This document shows positions 45,221 through 52,764 of a DNA stretch of 64,000 nucleotides, one piece after another (position 1 is the first letter of the stretch; the number at the start of each line of letters is the position of its first letter). Position numbers and translations under genes: made by a program. The notes beneath the pieces were generated by a model. It was not told the origin of the DNA. It worked only from the letters and a program-made list of their open reading frames with translations, and searched no databases. Source of the DNA: UBA5239 sp040391785. GTDB taxonomy: Bacteria > Verrucomicrobiota > Lentisphaeria > Victivallales > Victivallaceae. The stretch spans positions 62,001-126,000 of the forward strand of contig JBEBXH010000005.1 of assembly GCA_040391785.1 (NCBI GenBank). The letters run 5' to 3'.

Positions 45221-47121
45221 TGTTCAAATTCCTTCAATTGGGGTAGAATCTTTTCGCGGGTGGCCTTGATCTCCGCAAGCTCTTCATTCGCAAAACGGTC
45301 GGTAAAGAACAGCGAATCCCGTTCCATATTGTGATTGATTTCGCAGTAATAACAAATACGCAAAGCCGCACTCGAAATCGCCATGAAGATAATCAGTGCC
45401 GGAATCAGGTTGCCGAGCAGCGTCATCAGCGAAATCCGCGGTGGCGAAACCATCGAAATTTCCGCCTGCCGCCTCCGTAGCCCCCGGACAAAAACCATAC
45501 AGAACCACAGCGGAATAATCACCACCAGAACAAACGCCTGAACATGGAACAGGAAATCATTTTCCATAATGCTGTAGCCGCGTCCGCTCAGAAAATCGAT
45601 ATGCGTCCAGCCCCAGTACAAAATCAGCGGCAACGCAAAACCGATGATAAATATTTCCAGACACGATTTTTTCCCCGGCAGCAGGATATGGCTCCGCTTG
45701 CCAAACGCATACCCGGTGCTCCAGCAAATACTCATCGCCAAAACCACGGTCGACCACACCCCGCCGAAAAAGGCCAGCACCATCGTGTCCGCCAGCGCAT
45801 AGGTCAGCCTGCGGTCCGGTGCAAACGCTTCCGGGCCCGGCAGCTCAGCGTGCCCCTTGGTAAAACCACCGAACCAGCCTCCGTATTTCCACCAGACCTT
45901 CTCGCCCTCATCAATCCCCCGGGGATCCCGGGAACGGGCCTTGATCAGGCTTTGCCGCTGCTCGAACATTCGACCGGTCGCCTCCGCCACCTTATCCGCC
46001 TGTTCCTTATAACCGAGTTTCTCGTACAATGGTGGTAGGCTCTGCTGAAACTCCTCTATTCTCCAGAATCCCTCCATCGGCGAGAAAAAGGAATCATTAC
46101 CTTCGAAAATGTGCCTGATCAGAAATGACCAGCTATCCAGTAATTTCTTCGCCTCTTCGGGTTTTCCCTGACTGATCAGCCGGTCCGCATACAGCGGAAT
46201 GGTCTTGCCGATTTCTGGATAAATATGTGCCTGTGGTAAATATACGCCGCAAATATCCTTGCTACGGGCTATCCTGCTATAAAAATCCTGCTTGGGAAAC
46301 AGCTTTTTCAGAATCCACTCATCGCGTTGATTCAGATAATCCTCGTTATAGCGGCAGATAGTTGCTTTGAGATATTCCTGCATGGCTATTCCGGCGGCTT
46401 CCCAATCTTTGATTTCGTATTTCTTCGTATCATATTCATGCCGCGGTAAGTAACTGCTGGCCAGCCAATAGTGGTAATAGGCGTTGCCAGGTTCCTGCAT
46501 TTGAGCAAATTTCAGTACCTCGCGAACAACTGCAATATTGCTGCGCCGGTATAATTCCCAGGCCGTCGTTACATAATAATTCAGATAGACCAACTCATCC
46601 GGATGTTTATCATAATTCGCTTTCCGGATCGCCAGCGTCTGCTCGTCATTCGCGCCTACCCCGAATAGCAACAGACTATCCTTGGATAACGGCTTGGTAT
46701 AGTGTCCCGGATCGCCCAGAAACCGCGGCAGGAAATCGAAGCCTTTCAGCCCGATTTTCTTCTTTTGGGGAATCCCATAAGCATTGCCGATACCGGTCAG
46801 CGTCCGGTAGTCGAACGACAGCCACAGCACGGCCAGCAACAACGGCAGGATCAGGATCTTGAGCGCCAGCTTCAGCTTGCCGTGCCACTTCATCCGTGCG
46901 GCGTTCGCCTGAAAAAGCTGCGGCGCGATTTCGTCGGGGTCGCCGAAGCACTTGACCGCCTTTTCCACACTCTCGGCCTCACTCAACCCCTGCGCCTGCA
47001 ACTCGGCGAACTTGTCCTCCAGATGCGCCCGCAACTCCTTGGCCACTTCCTGCTCAAGCTCGTAATCGTCATGCAACGCCTGCGAACTCGCCCGGATAAT
47101 ATGTTCAAAATCTGTACCCAT
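45217..47121 (-). CDS. HAAS-domain membrane protein, paralogue 1
   Basis: A 634-residue protein and first gene of the HAAS-HAAS-PadR operon. The N-terminal domain is nearly identical to paralogue 2 (DYELEQEVAKELRAHLEDK, SVEKAVKCFGDPDEIAPQL) while the middle is divergent, consistent with duplication followed by divergence of the soluble part. Helices: ~88-108, then a C-terminal set with PLILYWGWTHIDFLSGRGYSI. The middle (~115-420) is helical, TPR-like. A promoter with a palindrome inside its spacer (47139-47167) precedes it. Function unknown; a membrane sensor or permease partner regulated by PadR is inferred. Confidence 0.85.
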   Translation of the reverse strand: MGTDFEHIIRASSQALHDDYELEQEVAKELRAHLEDKFAELQAQGLSEAESVEKAVKCFGDPDEIAPQLFQANAARMKWHGKLKLALKILILPLLLAVLWLSFDYRTLTGIGNAYGIPQKKKIGLKGFDFLPRFLGDPGHYTKPLSKDSLLLFGVGANDEQTLAIRKANYDKHPDELVYLNYYVTTAWELYRRSNIAVVREVLKFAQMQEPGNAYYHYWLASSYLPRHEYDTKKYEIKDWEAAGIAMQEYLKATICRYNEDYLNQRDEWILKKLFPKQDFYSRIARSKDICGVYLPQAHIYPEIGKTIPLYADRLISQGKPEEAKKLLDSWSFLIRHIFEGNDSFFSPMEGFWRIEEFQQSLPPLYEKLGYKEQADKVAEATGRMFEQRQSLIKARSRDPRGIDEGEKVWWKYGGWFGGFTKGHAELPGPEAFAPDRRLTYALADTMVLAFFGGVWSTVVLAMSICWSTGYAFGKRSHILLPGKKSCLEIFIIGFALPLILYWGWTHIDFLSGRGYSIMENDFLFHVQAFVLVVIIPLWFCMVFVRGLRRRQAEISMVSPPRISLMTLLGNLIPALIIFMAISSAALRICYYCEINHNMERDSLFFTDRFANEELAEIKATREKILPQLKEFEQ

Positions 47122-47138
47122 ATCTTACCTCTGACAAT

Positions 47139-47167
47139 ATTATACATCGACAGGCGATGTATTGCAA
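47139..47167 (-). promoter_or_regulatory. Promoter of the HAAS-PadR operon
   Basis: On the minus strand TTGCAA (47162-47167), 17 nt, TATAAT (47139-47144). The -10 is 18 nt before the ATG at 47121. Confidence 0.7.
47142..47162 (-). promoter_or_regulatory. Putative PadR operator
   Basis: ATACATCG-N5-CGATGTAT is a perfect 8-bp inverted repeat filling the -35/-10 spacer. PadR proteins bind ATGT/ACAT-containing dyads, and padR is in this operon, so autorepression is the expected reading. Confidence 0.6.
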
Positions 47168-47195
47168 TGGTCTGAGTAAAAATCTTCAAAAAAAT

Positions 47196-47311
47196 CTAAC
47201 CACGGGGATACACGGAAGGCACGGAAAAAGAAATTTTGTTAAAACAGTTTTGGGTATTTTTGTGGACAAAAAGATTCCCATGAGCGCCCGGAACAGGTGA
47301 TCATTTTCGTG
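47196..47311. repeat. Second copy of the CACGGAA and GTCCACAAAAA repeat units
   Basis: 47199-47225 holds CACGGGGATACACGGAAGGC-type units as at 33878; 47254-47311 is an inverted, ~90% copy of 42784-42842. It abuts the DUF523 stop at 47323. Confidence 0.75.
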
Positions 47312-47322
47312 AATTTCGCGGA

Positions 47323-47724
47323 CTATAAAAGTTCCCGGAGTTCTTCGAGGCTGTTTTCATCCAGCACCCGGCAGGATGGAAAGCGTTTTATGAAGGCTTT
47401 TTTAAAGAGTCCGCCATCGCCGCAGCTGGGCGATTTGCTCTTGAAAATGAAAACTTCGAGGTTCTGTCCGGCAAGTTCATCAAGTTTGCGCCCGATCCAG
47501 CCGAGCATCAGCGGAGTGAAATCCTTGCCGTGAATATTGCCGACCAGCCGTCCGTCGATCAGCGACATCGGCTCGCGCGGCACGCCCAGGCCGCATTCGG
47601 TTTCGGGGCACACCGGCACGAGCTCGTGCTTCTCCCGCAGCGCCGCCACGTCAGCCGCGAACTTGTCGCGCCCGTCATAACGCACCGGGCACCCCAGCAA
47701 ACATGTACTCACTCCGATCTTCAT
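47323..47724 (-). CDS. DUF523-family protein
   Basis: A 133-residue soluble protein of the YbbK/DUF523 family. The conserved STCLLGCPVRYDG and VCPETECGLGVPREP, plus KSKSPSCGDGGLF, supply five or more invariant cysteines, likely for a metal or Fe-S centre. Length is typical. No Shine-Dalgarno is evident: the bases before the ATG at 47724 are a TTAATTC repeat. It lies between an inverted-repeat element and the PhoH-like gene on the same strand. Confidence 0.87.
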   Translation of the reverse strand: MKIGVSTCLLGCPVRYDGRDKFAADVAALREKHELVPVCPETECGLGVPREPMSLIDGRLVGNIHGKDFTPLMLGWIGRKLDELAGQNLEVFIFKSKSPSCGDGGLFKKAFIKRFPSCRVLDENSLEELRELL

Positions 47725-47728
47725 CAGC

Positions 47729-47764
47729 TTAATTCTTAATTCTTAATTCTTAATTCGTAATTGG
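47729..47764 (+). repeat. TTAATTC heptad repeat before the DUF523 start
   Basis: About five tandem TTAATTC/TTAATTCG units occupy the bases between the PhoH-like stop and the DUF523 ATG, including where a Shine-Dalgarno would be expected. Confidence 0.75.
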
Positions 47765-49099
47765 TTAGAGGTATTTCGCGGCGATGCCGGCCAGTTCGCT
47801 GCGCTCGCTCTTGGCCAGGGTGATATGGCCGTGAACCGGCAGGCCCTTCAGGCGCTCGGCGGAATAGGTCAGGCCGTTGCTGGAGGCGTCCAGATACGGA
47901 TTGTCGATCTGTTCGGGGTCGCCGGTCAGGACCATTTTCGACCCCTCGCCCGCGCGGCTGATGATGGTCTTGATCTCGTGCGGCGTCAGGTTCTGCGCTT
48001 CATCCACGATGATGAACTGATTCGCCAGGCTGCGTCCGCGGATATAGGTGATCGCTTCCAGTTCGAGACGCTGCGAATTCAGTAGTTCAGTGATTTTTTT
48101 GCTGGAAGCGTTCGGCCGGGTTGTTTGAAAGAGAAAATCGAGGTTGTCGAAAATCGGCTTCATCCATTGCAGAAGTTTATCGTCTTTGGCACCAGGAAGA
48201 TAACCGATATCGTTGCCCAGCGGCATGATTGGGCGCGACACCAGGATTTTCTCGTACAGATTCAAGTGCATGACCTGTTCCAGCGCGGCGGCGAGCGCCA
48301 GCAGCGTTTTGCCGGTCCCGGCGCAGCCGACCAGCGAAATCAGCTTCACGTCCTGGTCGAGCAGCAGGTCCATGGCCATGCGCTGCTCCTTGTTGCGCGC
48401 CTGAATGTTCCATACCGACTGGTCCGAGCGGCCGTTGAGCAACCTCAGTTTGCCGTCTTCGTAATTGCGGCCGAGCGCGGTGCGCTTGGGATTTTTTGCG
48501 TCCTGGAGCATGGCGAATTCATTGGTGACCAGGTCGAAATTGCTCGGCATTTCCTTGTTTTTATAAAAATCGTCGACCACGCCGGCTTCGACTTCAATGG
48601 TTTTCCAGCCCGCGTAGAGGTGTTCGTATTCGATGCGCTCACGCTCGAAATCCATCACATCCAGCCCGAGCGCGTCGGCCTTCAGGCGGAGGTTGATATC
48701 CTTGGTGATGAAAAATACGTTCTGGCGGTCCTTCTGCAGCGACAGCGCCACACGGAGAATCCGATTGTCCGGCGAATTGATATTGATCGCATAATCGGAA
48801 ATACGCTCGAGCTGTTCCGCCGAAAAAGAGGTGGGCGCGCAAATAATCTGGAGTTTGCCGCTATTCGGATCGTCGGCGAAAATGGGCACACCGTTCATCA
48901 GGGAGCCGCGGAGACGGAATTCGTCGAGTTTGCGGATGACATAGCGGGCGTTGCGGCCGAGTTCATCGTGATTTTTCTTGAAGCGGTCGAGTTCCTCGAT
49001 CACCGCCATCGGGATGACGACGTCGTTGTCCTTAAAGGCCATCAGGCTGTCGCCGTTGTGGAGCAGAACGTTGGTATCCAGCACGAAGGTTTTTGTCAT
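47765..49099 (-). CDS. PIN-domain PhoH-family ATPase (PhoH2 type)
   Basis: A 444-residue protein with an N-terminal PIN domain (~1-140; KTFVLDTNVLLHNGDSL with metal-binding Asp, then a second acidic set in ITKDINLRLKA) fused to a PhoH ATPase (~220-444; Walker A VGCAGTGKTLLAL, Walker B QFIIVDEAQN, LTGDPEQID). PhoH2 proteins are RNA helicase/RNase-like and can act in toxin-antitoxin systems; no antitoxin-like gene is adjacent, so a housekeeping RNA-processing role is more likely. I chose the ATG at 49099, which has AGAGGA upstream; an earlier in-frame ATG at 49165 is not supported. Confidence 0.9.
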   Translation of the reverse strand: MTKTFVLDTNVLLHNGDSLMAFKDNDVVIPMAVIEELDRFKKNHDELGRNARYVIRKLDEFRLRGSLMNGVPIFADDPNSGKLQIICAPTSFSAEQLERISDYAININSPDNRILRVALSLQKDRQNVFFITKDINLRLKADALGLDVMDFERERIEYEHLYAGWKTIEVEAGVVDDFYKNKEMPSNFDLVTNEFAMLQDAKNPKRTALGRNYEDGKLRLLNGRSDQSVWNIQARNKEQRMAMDLLLDQDVKLISLVGCAGTGKTLLALAAALEQVMHLNLYEKILVSRPIMPLGNDIGYLPGAKDDKLLQWMKPIFDNLDFLFQTTRPNASSKKITELLNSQRLELEAITYIRGRSLANQFIIVDEAQNLTPHEIKTIISRAGEGSKMVLTGDPEQIDNPYLDASSNGLTYSAERLKGLPVHGHITLAKSERSELAGIAAKYL

Positions 49100-49252
49100 A
49101 AGCATTTCCTCTATTGCTACAAGTAGCTTAGTGCAATGTCGGCGAAATTCAACCACCGGAAGCAATAAATCACGGATTTCTCGGCAAATAGTTGAAAAAA
49201 ATGTCCATTGGCGCTATTATATGGGCAAGTACAACAACGGGGAAGGATTCGT

Positions 49253-49849
49253 TTGAGCAGAAGAAAGCCAATACCTTTTCGTATAAAATTCCTGCTGTCG
49301 GCAATTGCGTTGATCGTCGCGATGCTGGCATTGCTCCAACGTCAGGAGTTGGAATTGCGCCGCAATCTGGTGACGATTTACCGTCGCCTGTTTGACAATC
49401 CGCACCAGTACAAGGCGATCATCGCCGCCGCGGCCGAGCGCCACGCGGTGGACAGCCGGCTGATTTATGCCGTCATCAGCAAAGAGAGCGGTTTCGACCA
49501 TGATATCGTCGGTTCGGTGGGCGAAATCGGGCTGATGCAGATCCGGCCGACCACCGCCGCTGCCGACTGGGCCAAAGCACACGGCTATCCGGTGCCCGTG
49601 AACGGACTGCTCTTCACCCCCGAACTGAACATCGAGATCGGCACCTGGTATCTGGCGCAGGCGATCCAGCGCTGGCGCAATTACGACCATGCTTTGGAGC
49701 TGGCGCTGTGCGCGTACAATGCCGGCGACGCCAAGGCCCGCGAATGGCAGCCCGCCACCCTGCAGGGCGAGCTCAAGGAAATCACTTATCCGACCACCCG
49801 CCAATACGTCAAAGACATCATGAAGCACTACCGGAAACTGTCCGATTAA
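49253..49849 (+). CDS. Membrane-anchored lytic transglycosylase (SLT domain)
   Basis: About 198 residues. I chose a TTG start at 49253 because GGAAGG lies 6 nt upstream and it gives a signal-anchor (RIKFLLSAIALIVAMLALL, ~9-27). The SLT domain (~60-190) has the catalytic glutamate in ISKESGFDHD, then GEIGLMQIRP and the N-terminal-type AYNAGD segment. It cleaves peptidoglycan between MurNAc and GlcNAc with anhydro bond formation. The short length with a single anchor fits the MltG/EmtA-like or Slt35-type small enzymes. Its product feeds muropeptide recycling, which the MurU-AmgK-like fusion at 31.8-33.8 kb could use. It converges with the AraC-family gene by a 4-bp overlap. Confidence 0.9.
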   Translation: MSRRKPIPFRIKFLLSAIALIVAMLALLQRQELELRRNLVTIYRRLFDNPHQYKAIIAAAAERHAVDSRLIYAVISKESGFDHDIVGSVGEIGLMQIRPTTAAADWAKAHGYPVPVNGLLFTPELNIEIGTWYLAQAIQRWRNYDHALELALCAYNAGDAKAREWQPATLQGELKEITYPTTRQYVKDIMKHYRKLSD

Positions 49850-50688
49850 TCCGTCATTTCATCGTTGCGCCGCTGCTGGTAGTAGTTGCTGCGGCTGCCG
49901 AATCCGCATTGCAGCGCCGCCTCCTCCAGATTCATTCCCATATGGTGCAGCTTCTCCACCGCATCCAGCCGCAAGCGGTTCAGGTACCGGCAAAACGTCA
50001 TCCCGGTAGCCTTCTGGAAACGCTGGTGAAACGAGCTCCGGCTCATGCCGCCGATCCGGATCACATCCTCCACCGCAAGCCGGTCGTAAAAATGATTGTC
50101 GAGATAAAACAGGATGTTCTGGATCTGTTCGTCGCACGACTCGGTCACCGACAGCGTTTTCGGCGGCGGATGCTTGAATGCGAAAGCCAGCGCCAGCAGT
50201 TCATAAGTCAGCGCATGCGTCTTTACCATCCGTCCGAAACCGTATTCGCCGAAGGTGCGGCGGATCCGGGCAAACAGCTTCCGGCATTTCGCGGCCGCGT
50301 CCTCGTCCAGATCGATCAGGTACCCGTGTTCCGTCACGTACTGCTTCCAGTAATTCAGCAGTGCCTGAGCTTCCAGTGCGGCCTCGTCGCCTTCGTGCTG
50401 GAGATACTGCGAGGGGAGCATCACCACATCGCACTGGCACCCCTCCGGCCAGGAGCAGAATACATGCGCCAGCCCGGGCGGAATCAGCAGCAGTTGGCCC
50501 GGTTCCACCGTGCATTGCCAATCCTCAACCAGCTGAATCCCGCCGCCGCTGCGGCAGAAAAACCATTCGTATTCGCCCCCGTGCGAATGCTGCGGCACCT
50601 GTTCCGGCGCTTTGCCGTACGGCTTCAGAAACGGCTGTATCCAATACGGTTTATTTGGATAATTTCGGACATTGATGGATATTTTCAT
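49846..50688 (-). CDS. AraC-family transcriptional regulator
   Basis: About 280 residues. The N-terminal cupin-like ligand domain contains HSHGGEYEWFFCRSGGG (~33-49; two histidines of the cupin) and PGQLLLIPPGLAHV; the C-terminal ~100 residues have two helix-turn-helix motifs (LAVEDVIRIGGMSRSSFHQRF and LEEAALQCGFGSRSNYYQQ), as in AraC/XylS. The ATG at 50688 is chosen; a TTG at 50718 is rejected. It is divergent from the Gfo/Idh gene (50785) with 96 bp between them, the usual layout for a sugar-inducible activator controlling the pair of catabolic genes opposite. Confidence 0.88.
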   Translation of the reverse strand: MKISINVRNYPNKPYWIQPFLKPYGKAPEQVPQHSHGGEYEWFFCRSGGGIQLVEDWQCTVEPGQLLLIPPGLAHVFCSWPEGCQCDVVMLPSQYLQHEGDEAALEAQALLNYWKQYVTEHGYLIDLDEDAAAKCRKLFARIRRTFGEYGFGRMVKTHALTYELLALAFAFKHPPPKTLSVTESCDEQIQNILFYLDNHFYDRLAVEDVIRIGGMSRSSFHQRFQKATGMTFCRYLNRLRLDAVEKLHHMGMNLEEAALQCGFGSRSNYYQQRRNDEMTD

Positions 50689-50784
50689 ACAGTGTATTGC
50701 TTTTGCTGACAGGTTCAATATATTATTTAGTACATGATTAAATTATAATACCATTCGCCGATAAAACAACCGGAGTTTATAAAA

Positions 50785-51795
50785 ATGGGTAAAAAATTAA
50801 CCGCAGTCCTGATCGGAGCCGGGGGCATCGTGCCGGCCTGGCTCACGCCTTTAAGCAAACGCGACGACGTGGAGATTCGCGGCATTGTCGAGATTCTGCC
50901 AGATCGGGCCGCAAGCCGTATCCGCGAATTTTCGCTGAATGCCCAATACTACTCGGACCTGAATTCCGCGCTGGCCGGATGCCGCCCGGATCTGGTGTTC
51001 GATTGTTCGCTGCCGTCGGCGCACTGTGCAAACGCGCTCGCCGCACTGCGGGCCGGCTGCCATGTCCTCAGCGAAAAGCCGATTGCCGAATCCGTGGCCG
51101 ACGTGCGCCGGATCATCGCCGCCGCCAGAGCGGCAAACCGGATTCACGCCGTGATCCAGAACCGCCGCTACCTGCCGGAGCTCATCGCCTGCCGCGACGC
51201 GGTGCGCAACGACATCGGCACACTGACCACGCTTAACGCCGACTTCTACCTCGGCGCCCACTTCGGCGGCTTCCGCGATGAAATGGAACACGTGCTGCTG
51301 CTCGATATGGCGATTCATTCGTTCGATGAAGCGCGGTTTATTTCCGGCTGCGACCCGGTTTCGGTGTACTGCAAGGAGTGGAACCCGGGCGGCTCGTGGT
51401 ACCGGCACGGGGCCAGCGCCATGGCGATTTTCACCATGTCGAACGGCGTCATTTTCAACTATCGCGGTAGCTGGTGCGCCGAGGGCTGCAATACTTCGTG
51501 GGAATGCGACTGGCGCGCCGTCGGCACCGAAGGCAGCGTCTGCCTGCAGAACCAGATGGTTCGCGGCGAAAAAGTGGTTGAACGCGGTTCGTTCATCAGC
51601 AAATGCGAACCCTTTAGCCGCGAGCTGCCGGAACTGGCGCTGACCGCCCACGCGGGCTGTATTCATGAGTTCATCGAATGCGTGAAAAACGGCGGCACTC
51701 CGCAGACGAATTGCGCAGACAATCTTCACTCGCTGGCCATGGTCGAATACGCCATCCGGAGCGCGGAACTGAATCAGGAAATCATCTTTGAATAA
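50785..51795 (+). CDS. Gfo/Idh/MocA-family oxidoreductase
   Basis: A 336-residue NAD(P)-dependent enzyme. The Rossmann start is AVLIGAGGIVPAWL; the conserved Lys-Pro motif appears as CHVLSEKPIAESV (~92-104), and DMAIHSFDEARF (~172-183) contains the catalytic His region. Relatives oxidise the 3-position of hexoses or inositols. It forms an operon with the TIM-barrel isomerase-like gene 12 nt downstream and is opposite an AraC regulator, so it is likely part of a small sugar-modification pathway. It is a distant paralogue of the enzyme at 27095. Confidence 0.87.
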   Translation: MGKKLTAVLIGAGGIVPAWLTPLSKRDDVEIRGIVEILPDRAASRIREFSLNAQYYSDLNSALAGCRPDLVFDCSLPSAHCANALAALRAGCHVLSEKPIAESVADVRRIIAAARAANRIHAVIQNRRYLPELIACRDAVRNDIGTLTTLNADFYLGAHFGGFRDEMEHVLLLDMAIHSFDEARFISGCDPVSVYCKEWNPGGSWYRHGASAMAIFTMSNGVIFNYRGSWCAEGCNTSWECDWRAVGTEGSVCLQNQMVRGEKVVERGSFISKCEPFSRELPELALTAHAGCIHEFIECVKNGGTPQTNCADNLHSLAMVEYAIRSAELNQEIIFE

Positions 51796-51807
51796 GGAGT
51801 TTGAATC

Positions 51808-52692
51808 ATGCACGAAATTCGTATCGGTACCCTCACACCCGTCGGTCCGGCCACCCCGGAAACCCTCGACCAGCTGATTCCGCTGGGCTTCGAATGTTTC
51901 GCCTTCACCTACTGGCAGAAATTCGGGGAAGTCGAGCCGCAGCAGCTGGCCGGAATGGTCATGGACAAGCTGCGTACACAGCAGATTCAGGTCTCGGCGC
52001 TGTCGCTTTTCGCCAATGTGCTGGCGGACGATGAGGAGGGCGAACTGGCACGCCAGAGCTGGCGGAAAATGATCGATGCGGCCCGCCTTTTCGACTGCGA
52101 CCTCGTGACCGGCTTCACCGGGCGGCTGCCGGGTTCCATCCCGGACAACATCGCGCGCTTCAAAGAGGTCTGGACGCCGCTCGCCGAATACGCGGGGGAA
52201 AAGGGTGTCCGCATCGCCTGGGAAAACTGTTCGATGGGCGGAAGCTGGAACGACGGCCACTGGAACATCGCCCACAATCCCGACGCCTGGGAACTGATGT
52301 TCGACGCCATCCCGCTGGACAACGTCGGCCTCGAGTGGGAACCGTGTCATCAGATGGTTCAGCTGATCGAGCCGCTGCCTCAGATCATGTACTGGCACCA
52401 CAAATTCTTCCATATTCACGGCAAAGACGCCACCATCCGCCGCGACATCATCGCCCGCCACGGCATTTCGGGCCCGGAAGCCTACGTCTGGCACCGTACG
52501 CCGGGCTTCGGCGACAGCAACTGGACCGACATCATCAGCGAGCTGCGCCGCTACGGCTACCGCGGCAATATCGACATCGAGGGCTGGCACGATCCCGTCT
52601 ACCGCGGCGAGCTCGAAATGACCGGTCAGGTCCACGCCCTGAACTACCTCAAGCAATGCCGGGGGGGAAATTGGACGGCGCTGCGCGCCTGA
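51808..52692 (+). CDS. Xylose isomerase-like TIM-barrel sugar isomerase/epimerase
   Basis: A 294-residue enzyme of the AP endonuclease 2/xylose isomerase-like fold. RIAWENCSMGGSW contains the metal-ligand Glu (~139), VGLEWEPCHQM another Glu/His pair, FFHIHGKDATI a third ligand, and NIDIEGWHDPV the last Glu. Such enzymes epimerise or isomerise keto sugars. It follows the Gfo/Idh gene by 12 nt, and pairs of this kind often act in series on one sugar. The last ~10 codons (GGNWTALRA, then stop) run into a repeat module (52667-52740), so the natural C-terminus may have been altered by the repeat. Confidence 0.87.
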   Translation: MHEIRIGTLTPVGPATPETLDQLIPLGFECFAFTYWQKFGEVEPQQLAGMVMDKLRTQQIQVSALSLFANVLADDEEGELARQSWRKMIDAARLFDCDLVTGFTGRLPGSIPDNIARFKEVWTPLAEYAGEKGVRIAWENCSMGGSWNDGHWNIAHNPDAWELMFDAIPLDNVGLEWEPCHQMVQLIEPLPQIMYWHHKFFHIHGKDATIRRDIIARHGISGPEAYVWHRTPGFGDSNWTDIISELRRYGYRGNIDIEGWHDPVYRGELEMTGQVHALNYLKQCRGGNWTALRA

Positions 52693-52740
52693 ATTGGCCG
52701 CAGGGTGCGGCTGCTGAATTGGAGAATTGGAGAATTGGGG
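52667..52740 (+). repeat. Double-hairpin intergenic repeat, copy 2
   Basis: Hairpins GGCGC-TGC-GCGCC (52677-52689) and GCCGCA-GGG-TGCGGC (52697-52711), then TGCTGAATTGGAGAATTGGAG. The layout is the same as 11166-11235 while stem bases differ in complementary pairs. The stop codon of the upstream gene is inside the element. Confidence 0.75.
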
Positions 52741-52757
52741 AGGCACTGGGCCTCCCC
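52737..52757 (-). terminator. Possible terminator hairpin of the DUF4139 gene
   Basis: GGGGAGGC-ACTGG-GCCTCCCC is an 8-bp perfect stem 8 nt after the minus-strand stop codon. No T-run follows on either strand, so termination is uncertain. Confidence 0.35.
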
Positions 52758-52764
52758 TGTCAGA

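Noticed and set aside
43259..47121. Insertion sequence or phage remnant around the PadR operon
   Set aside because: No transposase, integrase or phage gene is present; the boundary repeats alone do not establish mobility.
47765..49099. Toxin-antitoxin system based on the PIN-PhoH gene
   Set aside because: The family can pair with an antitoxin, but no small upstream gene exists; only a lytic transglycosylase is divergent.
50851..52746. Long minus-strand open frame antisense to the Gfo/Idh and isomerase genes
   Set aside because: Antisense to two genes with clear family motifs; composition is that of a reading-frame shadow.
52737..52757. Strong Rho-independent terminator
   Set aside because: The stem is perfect but no T-run follows on either strand, so it is listed only as possible.
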